Assembly (NCBI GenBank): GCA_050246475.1
Contig: JBFWVZ010000001.1
Coordinates: forward strand, 682,001-746,000
Source of the DNA: CADEEL01 sp050246475
Lineage (GTDB): Bacteria; Pseudomonadota; Alphaproteobacteria; Caulobacterales; Aquidulcibacteraceae
Direction of reading: 5' to 3'
DNA length: 64,000 bases
Part shown: positions 16,479-24,123 of the stretch, piece after piece
Layout of the letters: the number at the start of each line of letters is the position of its first letter
How positions within the stretch are numbered: the stretch's first letter is position 1
Notes under the pieces: model-generated
What the model was told of the DNA's origin: nothing
The model's input: only the letters and a program-made list of their open reading frames with translations
Database searches by the model: none
Made by a program: the position numbers and the translations under genes

Positions 16479-17431
16479 CGCGGCGCCTCTATCTGCGCGA
16501 TGAGCGCGGCGAGGCTTTCATCGACGCCGCGCCCTTCGATCTCCGCCGCAGGCGAGAGGATGAGCCGGTGGCGAAGCGCCGGCGGCGCGAGCGCCTTCAC
16601 ATCGTCCGGGATCACGTAGTCGCGCCCGTTGAGCGCGGCGCGTGCGCGCGCGCCCGCGGCGATCATCGCCGCGGCGCGGGGAGAGGCGCCCATCTCGAAC
16701 GCCGCCGCATCGCGCGTGCCGCGCACCAGCGAAACGATATAGGCCGCGATCGCGTCCGTGAGCTTGACCTGCGCCACGGCTTCGACCGCCGCATTGATCG
16801 CGGCCGCATCCGCCGCGAGCGAAACGCCGAGCGCGACCGGATCGGGCGAGCCCGTGCGATTGCCGTGCGCGATGACGATGGCGCGCTCTTCCTCCGCGCT
16901 CGGATAATCGAGCACGTGCTTGAAGAGAAAGCGGTCGAGCTGCGCCTCGGGCAGGGGGTAGGTGCCTTGCTGCTCGATCGGGTTCTGCGTCGCGATCACC
17001 ATGAAGCGCGCGCCGAGCGCGTGCTCGACGCCGTCGATCGTCACGGCGCGTTCCTGCATCGCTTCAAGGAGCGCGGCTTGCGTCTTCGGCGGCGCGCGGT
17101 TGATTTCATCCGCCAGCAGCACCTCGCAGAAGATCGGCCCGCGCGTCAGCGTGAAGCTGTTGGTCTGGAAGTTGAAGAGATTGGCGCCGATGATGTCGCC
17201 CGGCATGAGATCGGGCGTGAATTGCACGCGCCCGAACTTGAGGCCGATGGCGTGCGAGAAGCATTGCGCGAGCAGCGTCTTCGCCGTGCCCGGCGGGCCT
17301 TCGAGCAGAACGTGGCCGCCCGCGAAGAGCGCCGTGAGCAGCAGATCGACGCTATTCGTTTGCCCAACGATGCCCTTGGCCACCTCCGCGCGGATGCGAT
17401 CCGCGATGGGCCTGATTTCACTTGGCTGCAC
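16475..17431 (-). CDS. MoxR-family AAA+ ATPase
   Basis: Walker A GPPGTAKT is at residues 45-52, and Walker B with VLLADEINRAPPKTQ is near 105-120. Sensor 1 (MVIATQNPIEQQGTYPLPEAQLDRF, described in parts) and a C-terminal lid with GASPRAA complete the fold. At 318 residues it is normal for MoxR, a chaperone-like ATPase that works with VWA proteins. A TTG at 17437 is possible, but the GTG at 17431 has GGGAG six bases upstream and is preferred. Its first 14 bases overlap the DUF4350 gene. Confidence 0.92.
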   Translation of the reverse strand: MQPSEIRPIADRIRAEVAKGIVGQTNSVDLLLTALFAGGHVLLEGPPGTAKTLLAQCFSHAIGLKFGRVQFTPDLMPGDIIGANLFNFQTNSFTLTRGPIFCEVLLADEINRAPPKTQAALLEAMQERAVTIDGVEHALGARFMVIATQNPIEQQGTYPLPEAQLDRFLFKHVLDYPSAEEERAIVIAHGNRTGSPDPVALGVSLAADAAAINAAVEAVAQVKLTDAIAAYIVSLVRGTRDAAAFEMGASPRAAAMIAAGARARAALNGRDYVIPDDVKALAPPALRHRLILSPAAEIEGRGVDESLAALIAQIEAPR

Positions 17432-18653
17432 GAACAACTCCCGCTTTCCATTGATAAAGCGCGCGCGCCGCGCTCAAGAGCCGGTTTCGATCCGGCGCAA
17501 TGCGCGCGAGATCGGTCAAGGTGGTGAGGCTGGTGTCGAGCTTGGCTTGCCGGCCCAAGCGGTCGAGATAGGCGGCGAGTTCTGCGTCCTTGAGCGCACG
17601 CGGCGCGGCAAGCGCGCGTGCGGCTTCATCGCGCATCACGCGCGCATAATCTACGCCCAAGCGATGCTCCGCGCCCGCGAGCCGGATGAGCCCCGCGGAA
17701 TTATCCGCGAGCGCTTCCTTGCCGTAGGCGAAGGCGCGCTGCTTCCGCAAAGGCGCGCCGAAACGGATGATCGCTTGCCACCCCGCGAGCAGGGCGGCGG
17801 CAAGCAAGCAGAGCGTCGCGGCAAGGAAGGGCGGCTCAAGCGCGAGCCGCAGCGCATTGCGCGCGCGCGCAAACCCGTTGAGCGAAACGTCGAAGAGGAT
17901 CGGGCCCTCGCGGTAGCCGAGCGTGTCGATGATCTCCATCGCCGCGCGCGCCGTTTCGAATTCGGCGAGGCCGTGATTGTTGAGCAGATCCGGATCGGAG
18001 AGCACGTAAATCTCCGTATCCGGCACATTGGCGAGCACGGTGCGCCCTTGCTCATCGACGATCCAGGGAATGAGCGTGCGCGAATAAAAGGTCTGGAAAG
18101 AGGCCGTGGCGCCCAGCCGGAGCGGCTCGAAATCCGGCCCGCGCTGCCCCGGCTCGAGCACCGGGCGCGTGGGATGCTCGCGCCGCTCGATGATGATCTC
18201 GCCCATCCACGAGCCAAGGTTCGCCACCGCCGCATCCGGCAAGAGCCCTGCATTGAGCGCATAGCCGGCGCGGCGCGGATCGCCCGCCACGCGCCACTTC
18301 GGCAGCACCACGAGCGTCGGGCGCCGCCCGGCGGATTGCTCCGACCACGTCTCATCGTCGATGGCGCCTGGGGGCGGCGTGAGGATGAGAAGGCCCGCTT
18401 GCGCGCGCGCTTCAGGATCGTCGCCGCGCGAAATCATCACGCGCGCGCCGCCGCTTTCCAGCAAACGCGCCAGGCCCGCATAGCCGACAGCGGAACGCGA
18501 GAGCGCATGCGCGCCGGGATCCTGGCGCCCGCGCATGTCGGGCGCGAAGGCGCTGAGCGAGAGCAGCGCCGCGAACCCGAGCACGCCGATCAGCAAGAGC
18601 GCCACGATGCTCGCGCGCACGAAGAGCGGCTGATTGGTTTGCGCTTCGCTCAT
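17418..18653 (-). CDS. DUF4350 domain membrane protein
   Basis: This 411-residue protein has an N-terminal membrane helix (residues about 11-32, RASIVALLLIGVLGFAALL). Then comes a soluble domain with SAVGYAGLARLLESGG, typical of the GATase-like DUF4350 domain usually facing outside. A second helix follows near 275 (FLAATLCLLAAALLAGW) and then a cytoplasmic helical tail. This family is a regular member of MoxR-DUF58-DUF4129 operons. It overlaps the DUF4129 gene by ATGA and moxR by 14 bases. Confidence 0.8.
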   Translation of the reverse strand: MSEAQTNQPLFVRASIVALLLIGVLGFAALLSLSAFAPDMRGRQDPGAHALSRSAVGYAGLARLLESGGARVMISRGDDPEARAQAGLLILTPPPGAIDDETWSEQSAGRRPTLVVLPKWRVAGDPRRAGYALNAGLLPDAAVANLGSWMGEIIIERREHPTRPVLEPGQRGPDFEPLRLGATASFQTFYSRTLIPWIVDEQGRTVLANVPDTEIYVLSDPDLLNNHGLAEFETARAAMEIIDTLGYREGPILFDVSLNGFARARNALRLALEPPFLAATLCLLAAALLAGWQAIIRFGAPLRKQRAFAYGKEALADNSAGLIRLAGAEHRLGVDYARVMRDEAARALAAPRALKDAELAAYLDRLGRQAKLDTSLTTLTDLARIAPDRNRLLSAARALYQWKAGVVRAAK

Positions 18654-19282
18654 GCGGGCGTTCCGGAGAGCGCGAAGCTCTCATAGGCGGCGCGGCATTC
18701 CGCGAAGACGTTGGCGTCGACATTGCGCCCGCCGAAGAAGCTGCGCTCCACATGCGCGGCGATGCCGGAGAAGGCGCGCTGCGCACCGTCCGGCAGGAAG
18801 GGCAGCCGCGCAATCTCCCGGCTCGTCAATGAATCGCGGATGGCGCCGGGGCGGCGGCGATCGAACTCCGCGATCGAGCGATGCAGAAGCGCATGCACCG
18901 CCTCCGCATAGCGCCCATCGCGCGCCAGCGCGTCCGCATCCGCAAGCAGCCGCCGCGCGACGGCGGGCTCGAGCGTCGGCGCGGGCTCTTCAGGCGCTTG
19001 GCGCCCGCGCCGCAGATCGAGCTGACGGCGCACCTCGCTATAGACCGCGTAGAGAATGAGCGCCGCGATGGCCGCGACGCCGGCCCAGAACAGGAATTCG
19101 AGGATCGGCCCCGCTTCCGCGAGCCCGCGCAGCAGATCGCGCAGCCACCCGGGCGGCGGCGCGGGTTGATACTCGGGAAAATCGAACTGCAGATCGTTGG
19201 CCGCGCGCAGCGCGCGGTGGCGCTCCGGCAGATCGGCGGCTTCGCTCGCCGCGGCCTCGAGGAAAAAGATGCTCCCGCTCAT
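18650..19282 (-). CDS. DUF4129 domain membrane protein
   Basis: This 210-residue protein has a periplasmic N-terminal segment (NDLQFDFPEYQPAPPPGWLR), one membrane helix at about 60-82 (ILEFLFWAGVAAIAALILYAVY) and a cytoplasmic DUF4129 domain. The domain contains ARRLLADADALARDGRY and EAVHALLHRSIAEF followed by LTSREIAR. It is the first gene of the six-gene operon. A further in-frame upstream stretch exists, but the ATG at 19282 fits the family start. The domain may bind a polymer or surface ligand, which is inference. Confidence 0.78.
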   Translation of the reverse strand: MSGSIFFLEAAASEAADLPERHRALRAANDLQFDFPEYQPAPPPGWLRDLLRGLAEAGPILEFLFWAGVAAIAALILYAVYSEVRRQLDLRRGRQAPEEPAPTLEPAVARRLLADADALARDGRYAEAVHALLHRSIAEFDRRRPGAIRDSLTSREIARLPFLPDGAQRAFSGIAAHVERSFFGGRNVDANVFAECRAAYESFALSGTPA

Positions 19283-19394
19283 CGCCCGTCCGGGAAAGCC
19301 GGACGGCGCCCGCGTGTCAAGAAAAGGGCGGAGCGAGGTTCCGTTCCTGAGCCGAAAGCGGACGTTGCACCTGTCCGTATGGTATGTGGCGTCT

Positions 19395-19850
19395 ATGCCT
19401 CCGAGGCCCTCCGTCGTTGCCGTCCTATCAGCGGTAATTTTGTGCGGCTGCGGAGTCAGCAGTGAGCCCGTCAACGTCGACCTTCGTACGCTGGCCCGAA
19501 ATCCGGCGGCCTTTCGAGGTCAGGAGGTACGCACTTGTGGTTGGGCAAGGAATGCGTTCGAGGACATGTCGATAAGCATTGCGCGAACGCCGACGAGGAG
19601 TGACGGCCCGCCGTATGACGGCTTGGCCGTTGCTTGGGCGAACAATTCAGCGGGCACAAATGCCGTTCCCGAGTGGCGCTGCATAACCGGACGCGTGTCC
19701 GGCGATTGCGGTCCGACCGGAGCATTCGTTGAGGGGTGTCGGGCGAACGTGTCTCCGTATCCATGGGTGATCGTCGAAGCACCGTGTGACGATTCCACTG
19801 ATCTGCGTTGCGGGCTGATCCCTGAAGGTGGCGATCTAGAGCGCCAATGA
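19395..19850 (+). CDS. Hypothetical lipoprotein, Cys-rich
   Basis: A 151-residue protein with signal SVVAVLSAVILCGCG, whose L-C-G-C could be a lipobox with the lipidated Cys at about residue 19. The mature part has several cysteines (TCGWARN, WRCITGRVSGDCG, EGCRAN, APCDDSTDLRCG) likely paired in the periplasm. It begins with VNVDLRTLARNPAAFRGQEVRTCGW in form, a pattern seen in OB-like exported domains. I cannot name the family. Base use is less GC-rich than the operon on its left. Confidence 0.6.
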   Translation: MPPRPSVVAVLSAVILCGCGVSSEPVNVDLRTLARNPAAFRGQEVRTCGWARNAFEDMSISIARTPTRSDGPPYDGLAVAWANNSAGTNAVPEWRCITGRVSGDCGPTGAFVEGCRANVSPYPWVIVEAPCDDSTDLRCGLIPEGGDLERQ

Positions 19851-19970
19851 CCGCTCCCGCGAGTGCCGCCTCATTCGGCAAAGCGCCCGGCATGACGCCC
19901 GTCACGGCGGCGCACGGCGCGCCGGTGCACGCTCCTCCCATCGGATCAACCGATGTGAATGGAGATGTTC

Positions 19971-20264
19971 ATGCGCCCGCTTCTTCTCGCCGCCGCCATT
20001 GCCGGTTCGCTCATCGTCGCGCCGGCAGCCTTCGCGGTTCAACCGAACGGCCAACAGACGACCAATCTGCCTTCGACGGCCGTCTGCACCCGGATCGATT
20101 TCGTCGGCGGCGGGCACTATTATCGTTGCACGCACAACGGCAATACGTGGCAATGCAGCGGCGAACGGACAGGCTGCACGCTCGAAACCACGACGCTGAC
20201 CGCCCCGCGCGCCGGCCTGCGCTTCCGCGCACTGCGCGCGCACACCGCCGGCGTCCGGCGCTGA
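19971..20264 (+). CDS. Small secreted protein of unknown function
   Basis: A 97-residue protein with a clear signal peptide (MRPLLLAAAIAGSLIVAPAAFA). The short mature domain contains four cysteines in two pairs (AVCTRIDF, YYRCTHN, WQCSGERTGC) and ends basic. ATGs at 19959 and 19965 are alternatives; 19971 has GGAG six bases upstream. It is probably a disulfide-bonded periplasmic or secreted peptide. No family is recognised. Confidence 0.6.
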   Translation: MRPLLLAAAIAGSLIVAPAAFAVQPNGQQTTNLPSTAVCTRIDFVGGGHYYRCTHNGNTWQCSGERTGCTLETTTLTAPRAGLRFRALRAHTAGVRR

Positions 20265-20338
20265 CGGCTCTCCCGGTAAGTCTGTAAGCGCACGCGCTGG
20301 CTCGATCGCGGCATTGATCGGGATCGCCGGAGGTGTAC

Positions 20339-20370
20339 GATTATCCCGCTTCTACCTAAGCGGGATAATC
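20339..20370 (+). promoter_or_regulatory. Perfect 13-bp stem-loop abutting a start codon
   Basis: GATTATCCCGCTT (20339-20351) and AAGCGGGATAATC (20358-20370) pair perfectly with a 6-base loop. The sulfotransferase ATG begins two bases later. No SD is visible between the stem and ATG, so the structure covers the ribosome docking region. It could be a protein operator or a translation-control hairpin. Confidence 0.75.
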
Positions 20371-20371
20371 G

Positions 20372-21313
20372 ATGCCGAATCTTGTTCGTGCTCCAACCAG
20401 GGAAGTCCGCTCACGCGTGTTCGATAGCGCGCGCTGGGCCGGATATCGTCCGCGTGCGGACGACATCGTCATCGCCACGTATTCCAAATGCGGCACCACG
20501 TGGATGCAGCGCATCGTCTGCATGCTCGTGTTCAAAAGCGCCGAGCGGCGCCCGGTCTGGGACCTCTCGCCCTGGCCCGACATGCGCTTGTTCGGCCCGA
20601 TCGAAGCGACGCTGGCGCACTCTGAAGCGCAAACCCATCGGCGCTTCTTCAAAACGCATCTGCCCTACGACGCGCTGCCCGTCTTCGAAGGCGTGAAATT
20701 CATACACGTCGCGCGCGACGGGCGCGATGCCGCGATGTCGCTCTACAATCACTTTGCGCAGTTCACGCCAGCGGCGCATCAGCTGCTCCACGATGTCAGC
20801 CGTGGCGATCCGAAATTCGGCGATCCTTATCCGCTGCCGCCGCGCGAGCCCGGTCCTTACTTCCACGAATGGATCCAAGACGGCGGCGCGCAAGGCGACG
20901 AAGGCGCCGGCTTCTTTCATGTCGAACGAAGCTATTGGGATGCGCGGCATGACGCGAACGTGCTGCTCGTCCACTACAACGACTTGAAAAACGATCGCGC
21001 CGGCGAAATGCGCCGCATCGCGGACTTCTTGGGCATCGAGATCCCAGCGGCGGAATGGCCGGAAATAGTCGAGGCGGCGAGCTTCGAGGCGATGAAAAGC
21101 CACGCCGACGAACTCATCCCGCAGGCGCAAATCTTGTGGGAAGGCGGCGGCAATAGCTTCCTGAACAAGGGCACCAATGGCCGTTGGCGCGACGTCGCTG
21201 CAAAGGAGGACCTCGACTTGTACGAGAGGCAGATAGAGGCCGAGTTCTCACCGGCGCTCGCGCGCTGGATCGAGAACGGACGTCTTGTCGCCGGCGATCC
21301 TCGACAGGCTTAG
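20372..21313 (+). CDS. Sulfotransferase (PAPS-dependent, Sulfotransfer_1 type)
   Basis: This 313-residue cytosolic enzyme transfers a sulfo group from PAPS. The 5'-phosphosulfate loop is at about residues 37-46 (TYSKCGTTWMQ), the catalytic His is His96 (FFKTHLPYD), and the 3'-phosphate site uses Arg115 and Ser123 (VARDGRDAAMSLYNH). A C-terminal SFLNKGTNGRWRDV matches the conserved RKGxxGdWK region. The acceptor is unknown; aryl or alkyl alcohols are possible. It stands alone and is preceded by a perfect 13-bp stem. Confidence 0.88.
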   Translation: MPNLVRAPTREVRSRVFDSARWAGYRPRADDIVIATYSKCGTTWMQRIVCMLVFKSAERRPVWDLSPWPDMRLFGPIEATLAHSEAQTHRRFFKTHLPYDALPVFEGVKFIHVARDGRDAAMSLYNHFAQFTPAAHQLLHDVSRGDPKFGDPYPLPPREPGPYFHEWIQDGGAQGDEGAGFFHVERSYWDARHDANVLLVHYNDLKNDRAGEMRRIADFLGIEIPAAEWPEIVEAASFEAMKSHADELIPQAQILWEGGGNSFLNKGTNGRWRDVAAKEDLDLYERQIEAEFSPALARWIENGRLVAGDPRQA

Positions 21314-21340
21314 TGAGGCGACGCCGCGCGCCACGCAGAA

Positions 21341-21664
21341 CTAGGAACGCTTCTTGGACTCGACGTGAACCTTCAGCCGCCCAAGCGTCCCGTCCCATTG
21401 CCGCGCCGCGTCGTCCAGCCAGGCCTTCGCTTGGCGCAAACGTCCGGGATTGGCGACAAACCGCATCTCGCGCCCAAGCGGCCGCGCCTTAATGAGCTTG
21501 GCGCATTCAAGCACATGGAGATGACGGCTTACGGCCTGCCGAGTAATCGGCAGGCCGGCGGCCAACTCGGTGATCGAGCTGGCGTCGCCAATTCTCGACA
21601 GCAGCTCGAGCCGCACGGGATCGCCCAGCGCGGCAAACACCGACGCGCGATCACCTTTCGACAT
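21341..21664 (-). CDS. ArsR-family transcriptional repressor
   Basis: A 107-residue winged-helix protein: SVFAALGDPVRLELLSRIG, then SITELAAGLPITRQAVSRHLHVLE (recognition helix at about 35-55) and the wing with RPLGREMRF. It lacks the metal-binding ELCVCDL motif of ArsR/SmtB sensors and matches the subgroup paired with AHSA1/SRPBCC genes. Its start overlaps the SRPBCC gene by 14 bases. Two perfect dyads upstream of the pair are its likely operators. Confidence 0.88.
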   Translation of the reverse strand: MSKGDRASVFAALGDPVRLELLSRIGDASSITELAAGLPITRQAVSRHLHVLECAKLIKARPLGREMRFVANPGRLRQAKAWLDDAARQWDGTLGRLKVHVESKKRS

Positions 21665-22097
21665 GGCGCTTCAGATTGGCGGTCTGGATGTCCCAGCCTT
21701 GGGCGTTATCGCGCAACATCGAAACGCGTCGATCTTTGGGCAGGGCGGTGAAACCCGTCTCCGTGACAGTGACCAACGTGCCGCCGTCGCGCGGTTGAAG
21801 GGTGAACTCGACAGTCAGCCACACTGTGTCGGGGCCCGCTTCCTCGCCCGGCGGGCAATCCGGCCAGCGAAAGACAAGCCTCTTGGGCGGCGCCATCACC
21901 TCCGTGACCGATATCCACGGGACGCCTTCATGCCCGGGATAGGTCATCCTGCCGGTCGTCGTCTCTCCGACGGCGAAGGGCCCATCCAGCTTAACGCGGA
22001 ACCATTCCCCGAACGCTGCCGCGTCTGACAGCGCATCCCAGACGCGCTGCGGGTCGGCATCGACCTGAATCTGACGCGTAATGCTGTCGCTCTCCAT
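21651..22097 (-). CDS. SRPBCC (AHSA1-like) domain protein
   Basis: A 148-residue START-like domain: ITRQIQVDADPQRVWDALSD, then WFRVKLDGPFAVGE and a C-terminal helix (MLRDNAQGWDIQTANLKRHV). These proteins bind hydrophobic ligands in a deep cavity and are commonly co-transcribed with an ArsR regulator, as here. The usual order is regulator first; here the SRPBCC gene comes first. The ATG at 22097 is chosen because the upstream in-frame codons run through the operators. Confidence 0.85.
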   Translation of the reverse strand: MESDSITRQIQVDADPQRVWDALSDAAAFGEWFRVKLDGPFAVGETTTGRMTYPGHEGVPWISVTEVMAPPKRLVFRWPDCPPGEEAGPDTVWLTVEFTLQPRDGGTLVTVTETGFTALPKDRRVSMLRDNAQGWDIQTANLKRHVER

Positions 22098-22114
22098 GTC
22101 GCCTCCGAAATCGC

Positions 22115-22164
22115 GCAACAAGAATGTTGCATGTTCTGGCGGCAAAGCGCAACACAAGTGTTGC
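22115..22164. promoter_or_regulatory. Tandem perfect dyads, probable ArsR operators
   Basis: GCAACA-AGAA-TGTTGC (22115-22130) and GCAACAC-AA-GTGTTGC (22149-22164) are both perfect 16-bp palindromes. Their centres are 34 bases apart, about three helical turns, so both sit on the same DNA face. They lie just upstream of the SRPBCC-ArsR operon. Cooperative binding of two ArsR dimers is the natural reading. Confidence 0.8.
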
Positions 22165-22369
22165 ACATATCGTTTGGAAAGGAGGCCGCGCACCGCGTGA
22201 GCTACTTGTTGTCAAAACCAACGGCGCCCGCTAGAGTTTCATTTGCTCGATAAGACGACCTGGGGCCGAGCAACAGTCGAGGGGCGCCAAGAAGCATAGG
22301 ATTGGTTAGAGGCGTCGCACCCTCAGTGTCGTTCTCTATTGGGCGCCGCACATCACTCAGGAGGCGAGG

Positions 22370-22681
22370 ATGAGATTGCGTCCCATCTTTTCGGTGCTTG
22401 TCTGCTCCGTTTTTCTCGGTTTCGCAGCGACCGCTCAACCGAGTGGATCCGGCGCCATTTCATCCGATGTTTCGTTTCCGGGCTTCATGTCCCGCGCCGC
22501 GCCTGAGCGCGCGTTTGGCGAGGCGCAGCCGCCCGCGACGCAACAAACGGCTCAAGAGATCTGCTGCCCAGCGGGCTACCCGTGGCTGCGCCAATCGACG
22601 AACACGTGCTATGCGACGCATGCGGAATGCCGCGACACCAATGGCGGCGGCTGGTCCTGCAGGCAAGTCAACGCCTGCTGA
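22370..22681 (+). CDS. Small secreted Cys-rich protein
   Basis: A 103-residue protein with a signal peptide (LRPIFSVLVCSVFLGFAATAQ) and a disordered linker. A compact C-terminal knot carries six cysteines (EICCPAGYPWLR, TNTCYATHAECRD, WSCRQVNAC). The spacing resembles small disulfide-stabilised extracellular domains, but I do not recognise a family. GAGGCG before the ATG serves as SD. It is downstream and divergent from the SRPBCC-ArsR operators. Confidence 0.6.
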   Translation: MRLRPIFSVLVCSVFLGFAATAQPSGSGAISSDVSFPGFMSRAAPERAFGEAQPPATQQTAQEICCPAGYPWLRQSTNTCYATHAECRDTNGGGWSCRQVNAC

Positions 22682-22847
22682 AGAACGACGTTCGTCAAAG
22701 TGTCGAAGCGGCCTCGTTGGCCACCATCGCTACCATTCACGGGCGCGAACCCGGCGCGCTTCTTTCGCGCCGCACCTCCGACTTTTGCACGACGCTGGTT
22801 TTGCATCGACAATGATCGCACAAACTCAAGCTCAATGAGAGGCCGAA

Positions 22848-23309
22848 ATGACGACGCGTCGCGTTCTGCTTGCAGCATTTCTTTTTGGCGCGCTGCTATC
22901 GTTCCAACAATCGTCGTACGCGCAGACCAACGACTACGTTGTCGTGCCGGGCGAGCGCATCGGCCACATTCGCTTGAGGATGAACGCCGCAGAATTGCGC
23001 AACGCAGCAGGCGCGCCGACGCGTATTGAGCCTGGGTCCGGCGCAGACGCGATCTACCAATTCAATGACATAGAAGTGGTCATGTGGAACGGGCGGGTCG
23101 GCAGCATCAGCGTTCGCAGTGGGCCTTATCGCACAGAGCGAGGCGTGGGGATCGGGTCGAGCGAGCTAGACGCGCGCGCTGAACTTGGAGAGCCTCGACG
23201 AGTCGTGGGTCGCAGATTTGTATACCGCAATGGGATCAGCATCAGTCGCGATGCAAGCGGATACGTCAATTACATGGAGGTTTGGGTAAGAGGGTGCTGC
23301 GGAGGCTGA
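22848..23309 (+). CDS. Exported protein of unknown function
   Basis: A 153-residue protein with signal peptide (TTRRVLLAAFLFGALLSFQQ, ending SSYAQ). The mature domain begins VVVPGERIGHIRLRMNAAEL and repeats short strand-turn units (GVGIGSSELDARAELGEPRRVV). The G-x-x-I-G-x-x-x-L pattern, seen twice, is like exported SH3-type or BamE-like small domains that sense or bind. It ends with a double cysteine. Function unknown. Confidence 0.6.
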   Translation: MTTRRVLLAAFLFGALLSFQQSSYAQTNDYVVVPGERIGHIRLRMNAAELRNAAGAPTRIEPGSGADAIYQFNDIEVVMWNGRVGSISVRSGPYRTERGVGIGSSELDARAELGEPRRVVGRRFVYRNGISISRDASGYVNYMEVWVRGCCGG

Positions 23310-23437
23310 TCGGCGACGCGAGCTTCCAAGTTAACCACCGATTGTTTGTGCCGTTCAGCACTGAGGAGTTGGCCACGCCAGGTTGGCGGTCTGGGCTGAG
23401 GGTCGTCCGGCTCGCACGGGCAGCGCGTCCAGCGCGC

Positions 23438-23986
23438 TCACTCCGCCTCTTCCCGCATCAGCCGCGCGAGCGTCTTGAGTCCGCGGTGTGCGGAGACTTT
23501 GAGATCGGATTCGCTCCAGCCGGTGAGCGCTGCGGCTTCCTTGACGCTCTTTTGCTCAAGCTTGATGAGCTGGATCGCGCGGCGCTGCTTTTCCGGCAGC
23601 TTCTCCAAGAGCGTCGCGACATCGCGCTTGGCGTCGCTCGCTTCCTGCACGGGCGCGGAGAAGAGCGCTTCGTCGGCGTCCTCGATCGGGATGGAGGCGC
23701 CCCGGCGCTTCACGCGCCGCAAATGATCGATGAGCCGGTAGCGCGCTATGGCGTAGAGCCACGCCGTCAGCGGAAAAGCGGGATCGTAGGTGTCGCGCTT
23801 GTTGTGCAGCGCGATGAGCGTTTCCTGGACGAGATCTTCCGCATCCTCCGGCGCATTGCGGAGGCGGTTGCGGAAATAGCCGCGAAGCGCGCCCGCCGCT
23901 TCGGTGAGAAACGCGCGGTGCGCCCCCGCGTCCCCGGCGAGGCCGGCGAGCAGCAAGGCCCGCAATCGGGTTTCCTCCGCCGCCAA
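23438..23986 (-). CDS. ECF sigma factor (SigF-like)
   Basis: A 182-residue ECF-type sigma factor. Region 2 includes RNAPEDAEDLVQETLIALHN and WLYAIARYRLIDHLRR (about residues 43-92); region 4 includes LEKLPEKQRRAIQLIKLEQ and SVKEAAALTGWSESDLKVSAHRGLKTL. It is close in pattern to Caulobacter SigF, which normally pairs with the membrane anti-sigma NrsF (DUF1109). No such gene is adjacent. The start is a TTG with GGAGGAG four bases upstream; an overlapping ATG at 24000 is out of frame. Confidence 0.85.
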   Translation of the reverse strand: MAAEETRLRALLLAGLAGDAGAHRAFLTEAAGALRGYFRNRLRNAPEDAEDLVQETLIALHNKRDTYDPAFPLTAWLYAIARYRLIDHLRRVKRRGASIPIEDADEALFSAPVQEASDAKRDVATLLEKLPEKQRRAIQLIKLEQKSVKEAAALTGWSESDLKVSAHRGLKTLARLMREEAE

Positions 23987-24088
23987 GCCGCTCCTCCATT
24001 CGTGTGTTCGTTCTTATCGCTGGAAGCGCATACGCGGCCAATGGGGCTGACGATGCACAGCGCGCATCGTTGCGCGGGCGGTTCGAGC

Positions 24089-24122
24089 TTGACAAAAACA
24101 GGCATTAGAACAAATAGTGAAC
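24089..24122 (+). promoter_or_regulatory. imu promoter with LexA (SOS) box
   Basis: TTGACA (24089-24094), 17 bases, then AAATAG (24112-24117) form a promoter. The alphaproteobacterial SOS box GAAC-N7-GAAC (24108-24122) overlaps the -10. The predicted start of transcription falls at about 24124, the A of the imuA ATG, so the transcript should be leaderless. LexA bound here would block RNA polymerase until DNA damage. Confidence 0.8.
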
Positions 24123-24123
24123 A

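Noticed and set aside
16962..18686. A 570-codon plus-strand frame across MoxR and DUF4350
   Set aside because: It opposes two recognised, overlapping genes and shows only antisense GC-rich composition.
22098..22193. A longer SRPBCC protein starting at 22193
   Set aside because: The extra 32 codons run through both perfect operator palindromes and do not resemble the family N-terminus.
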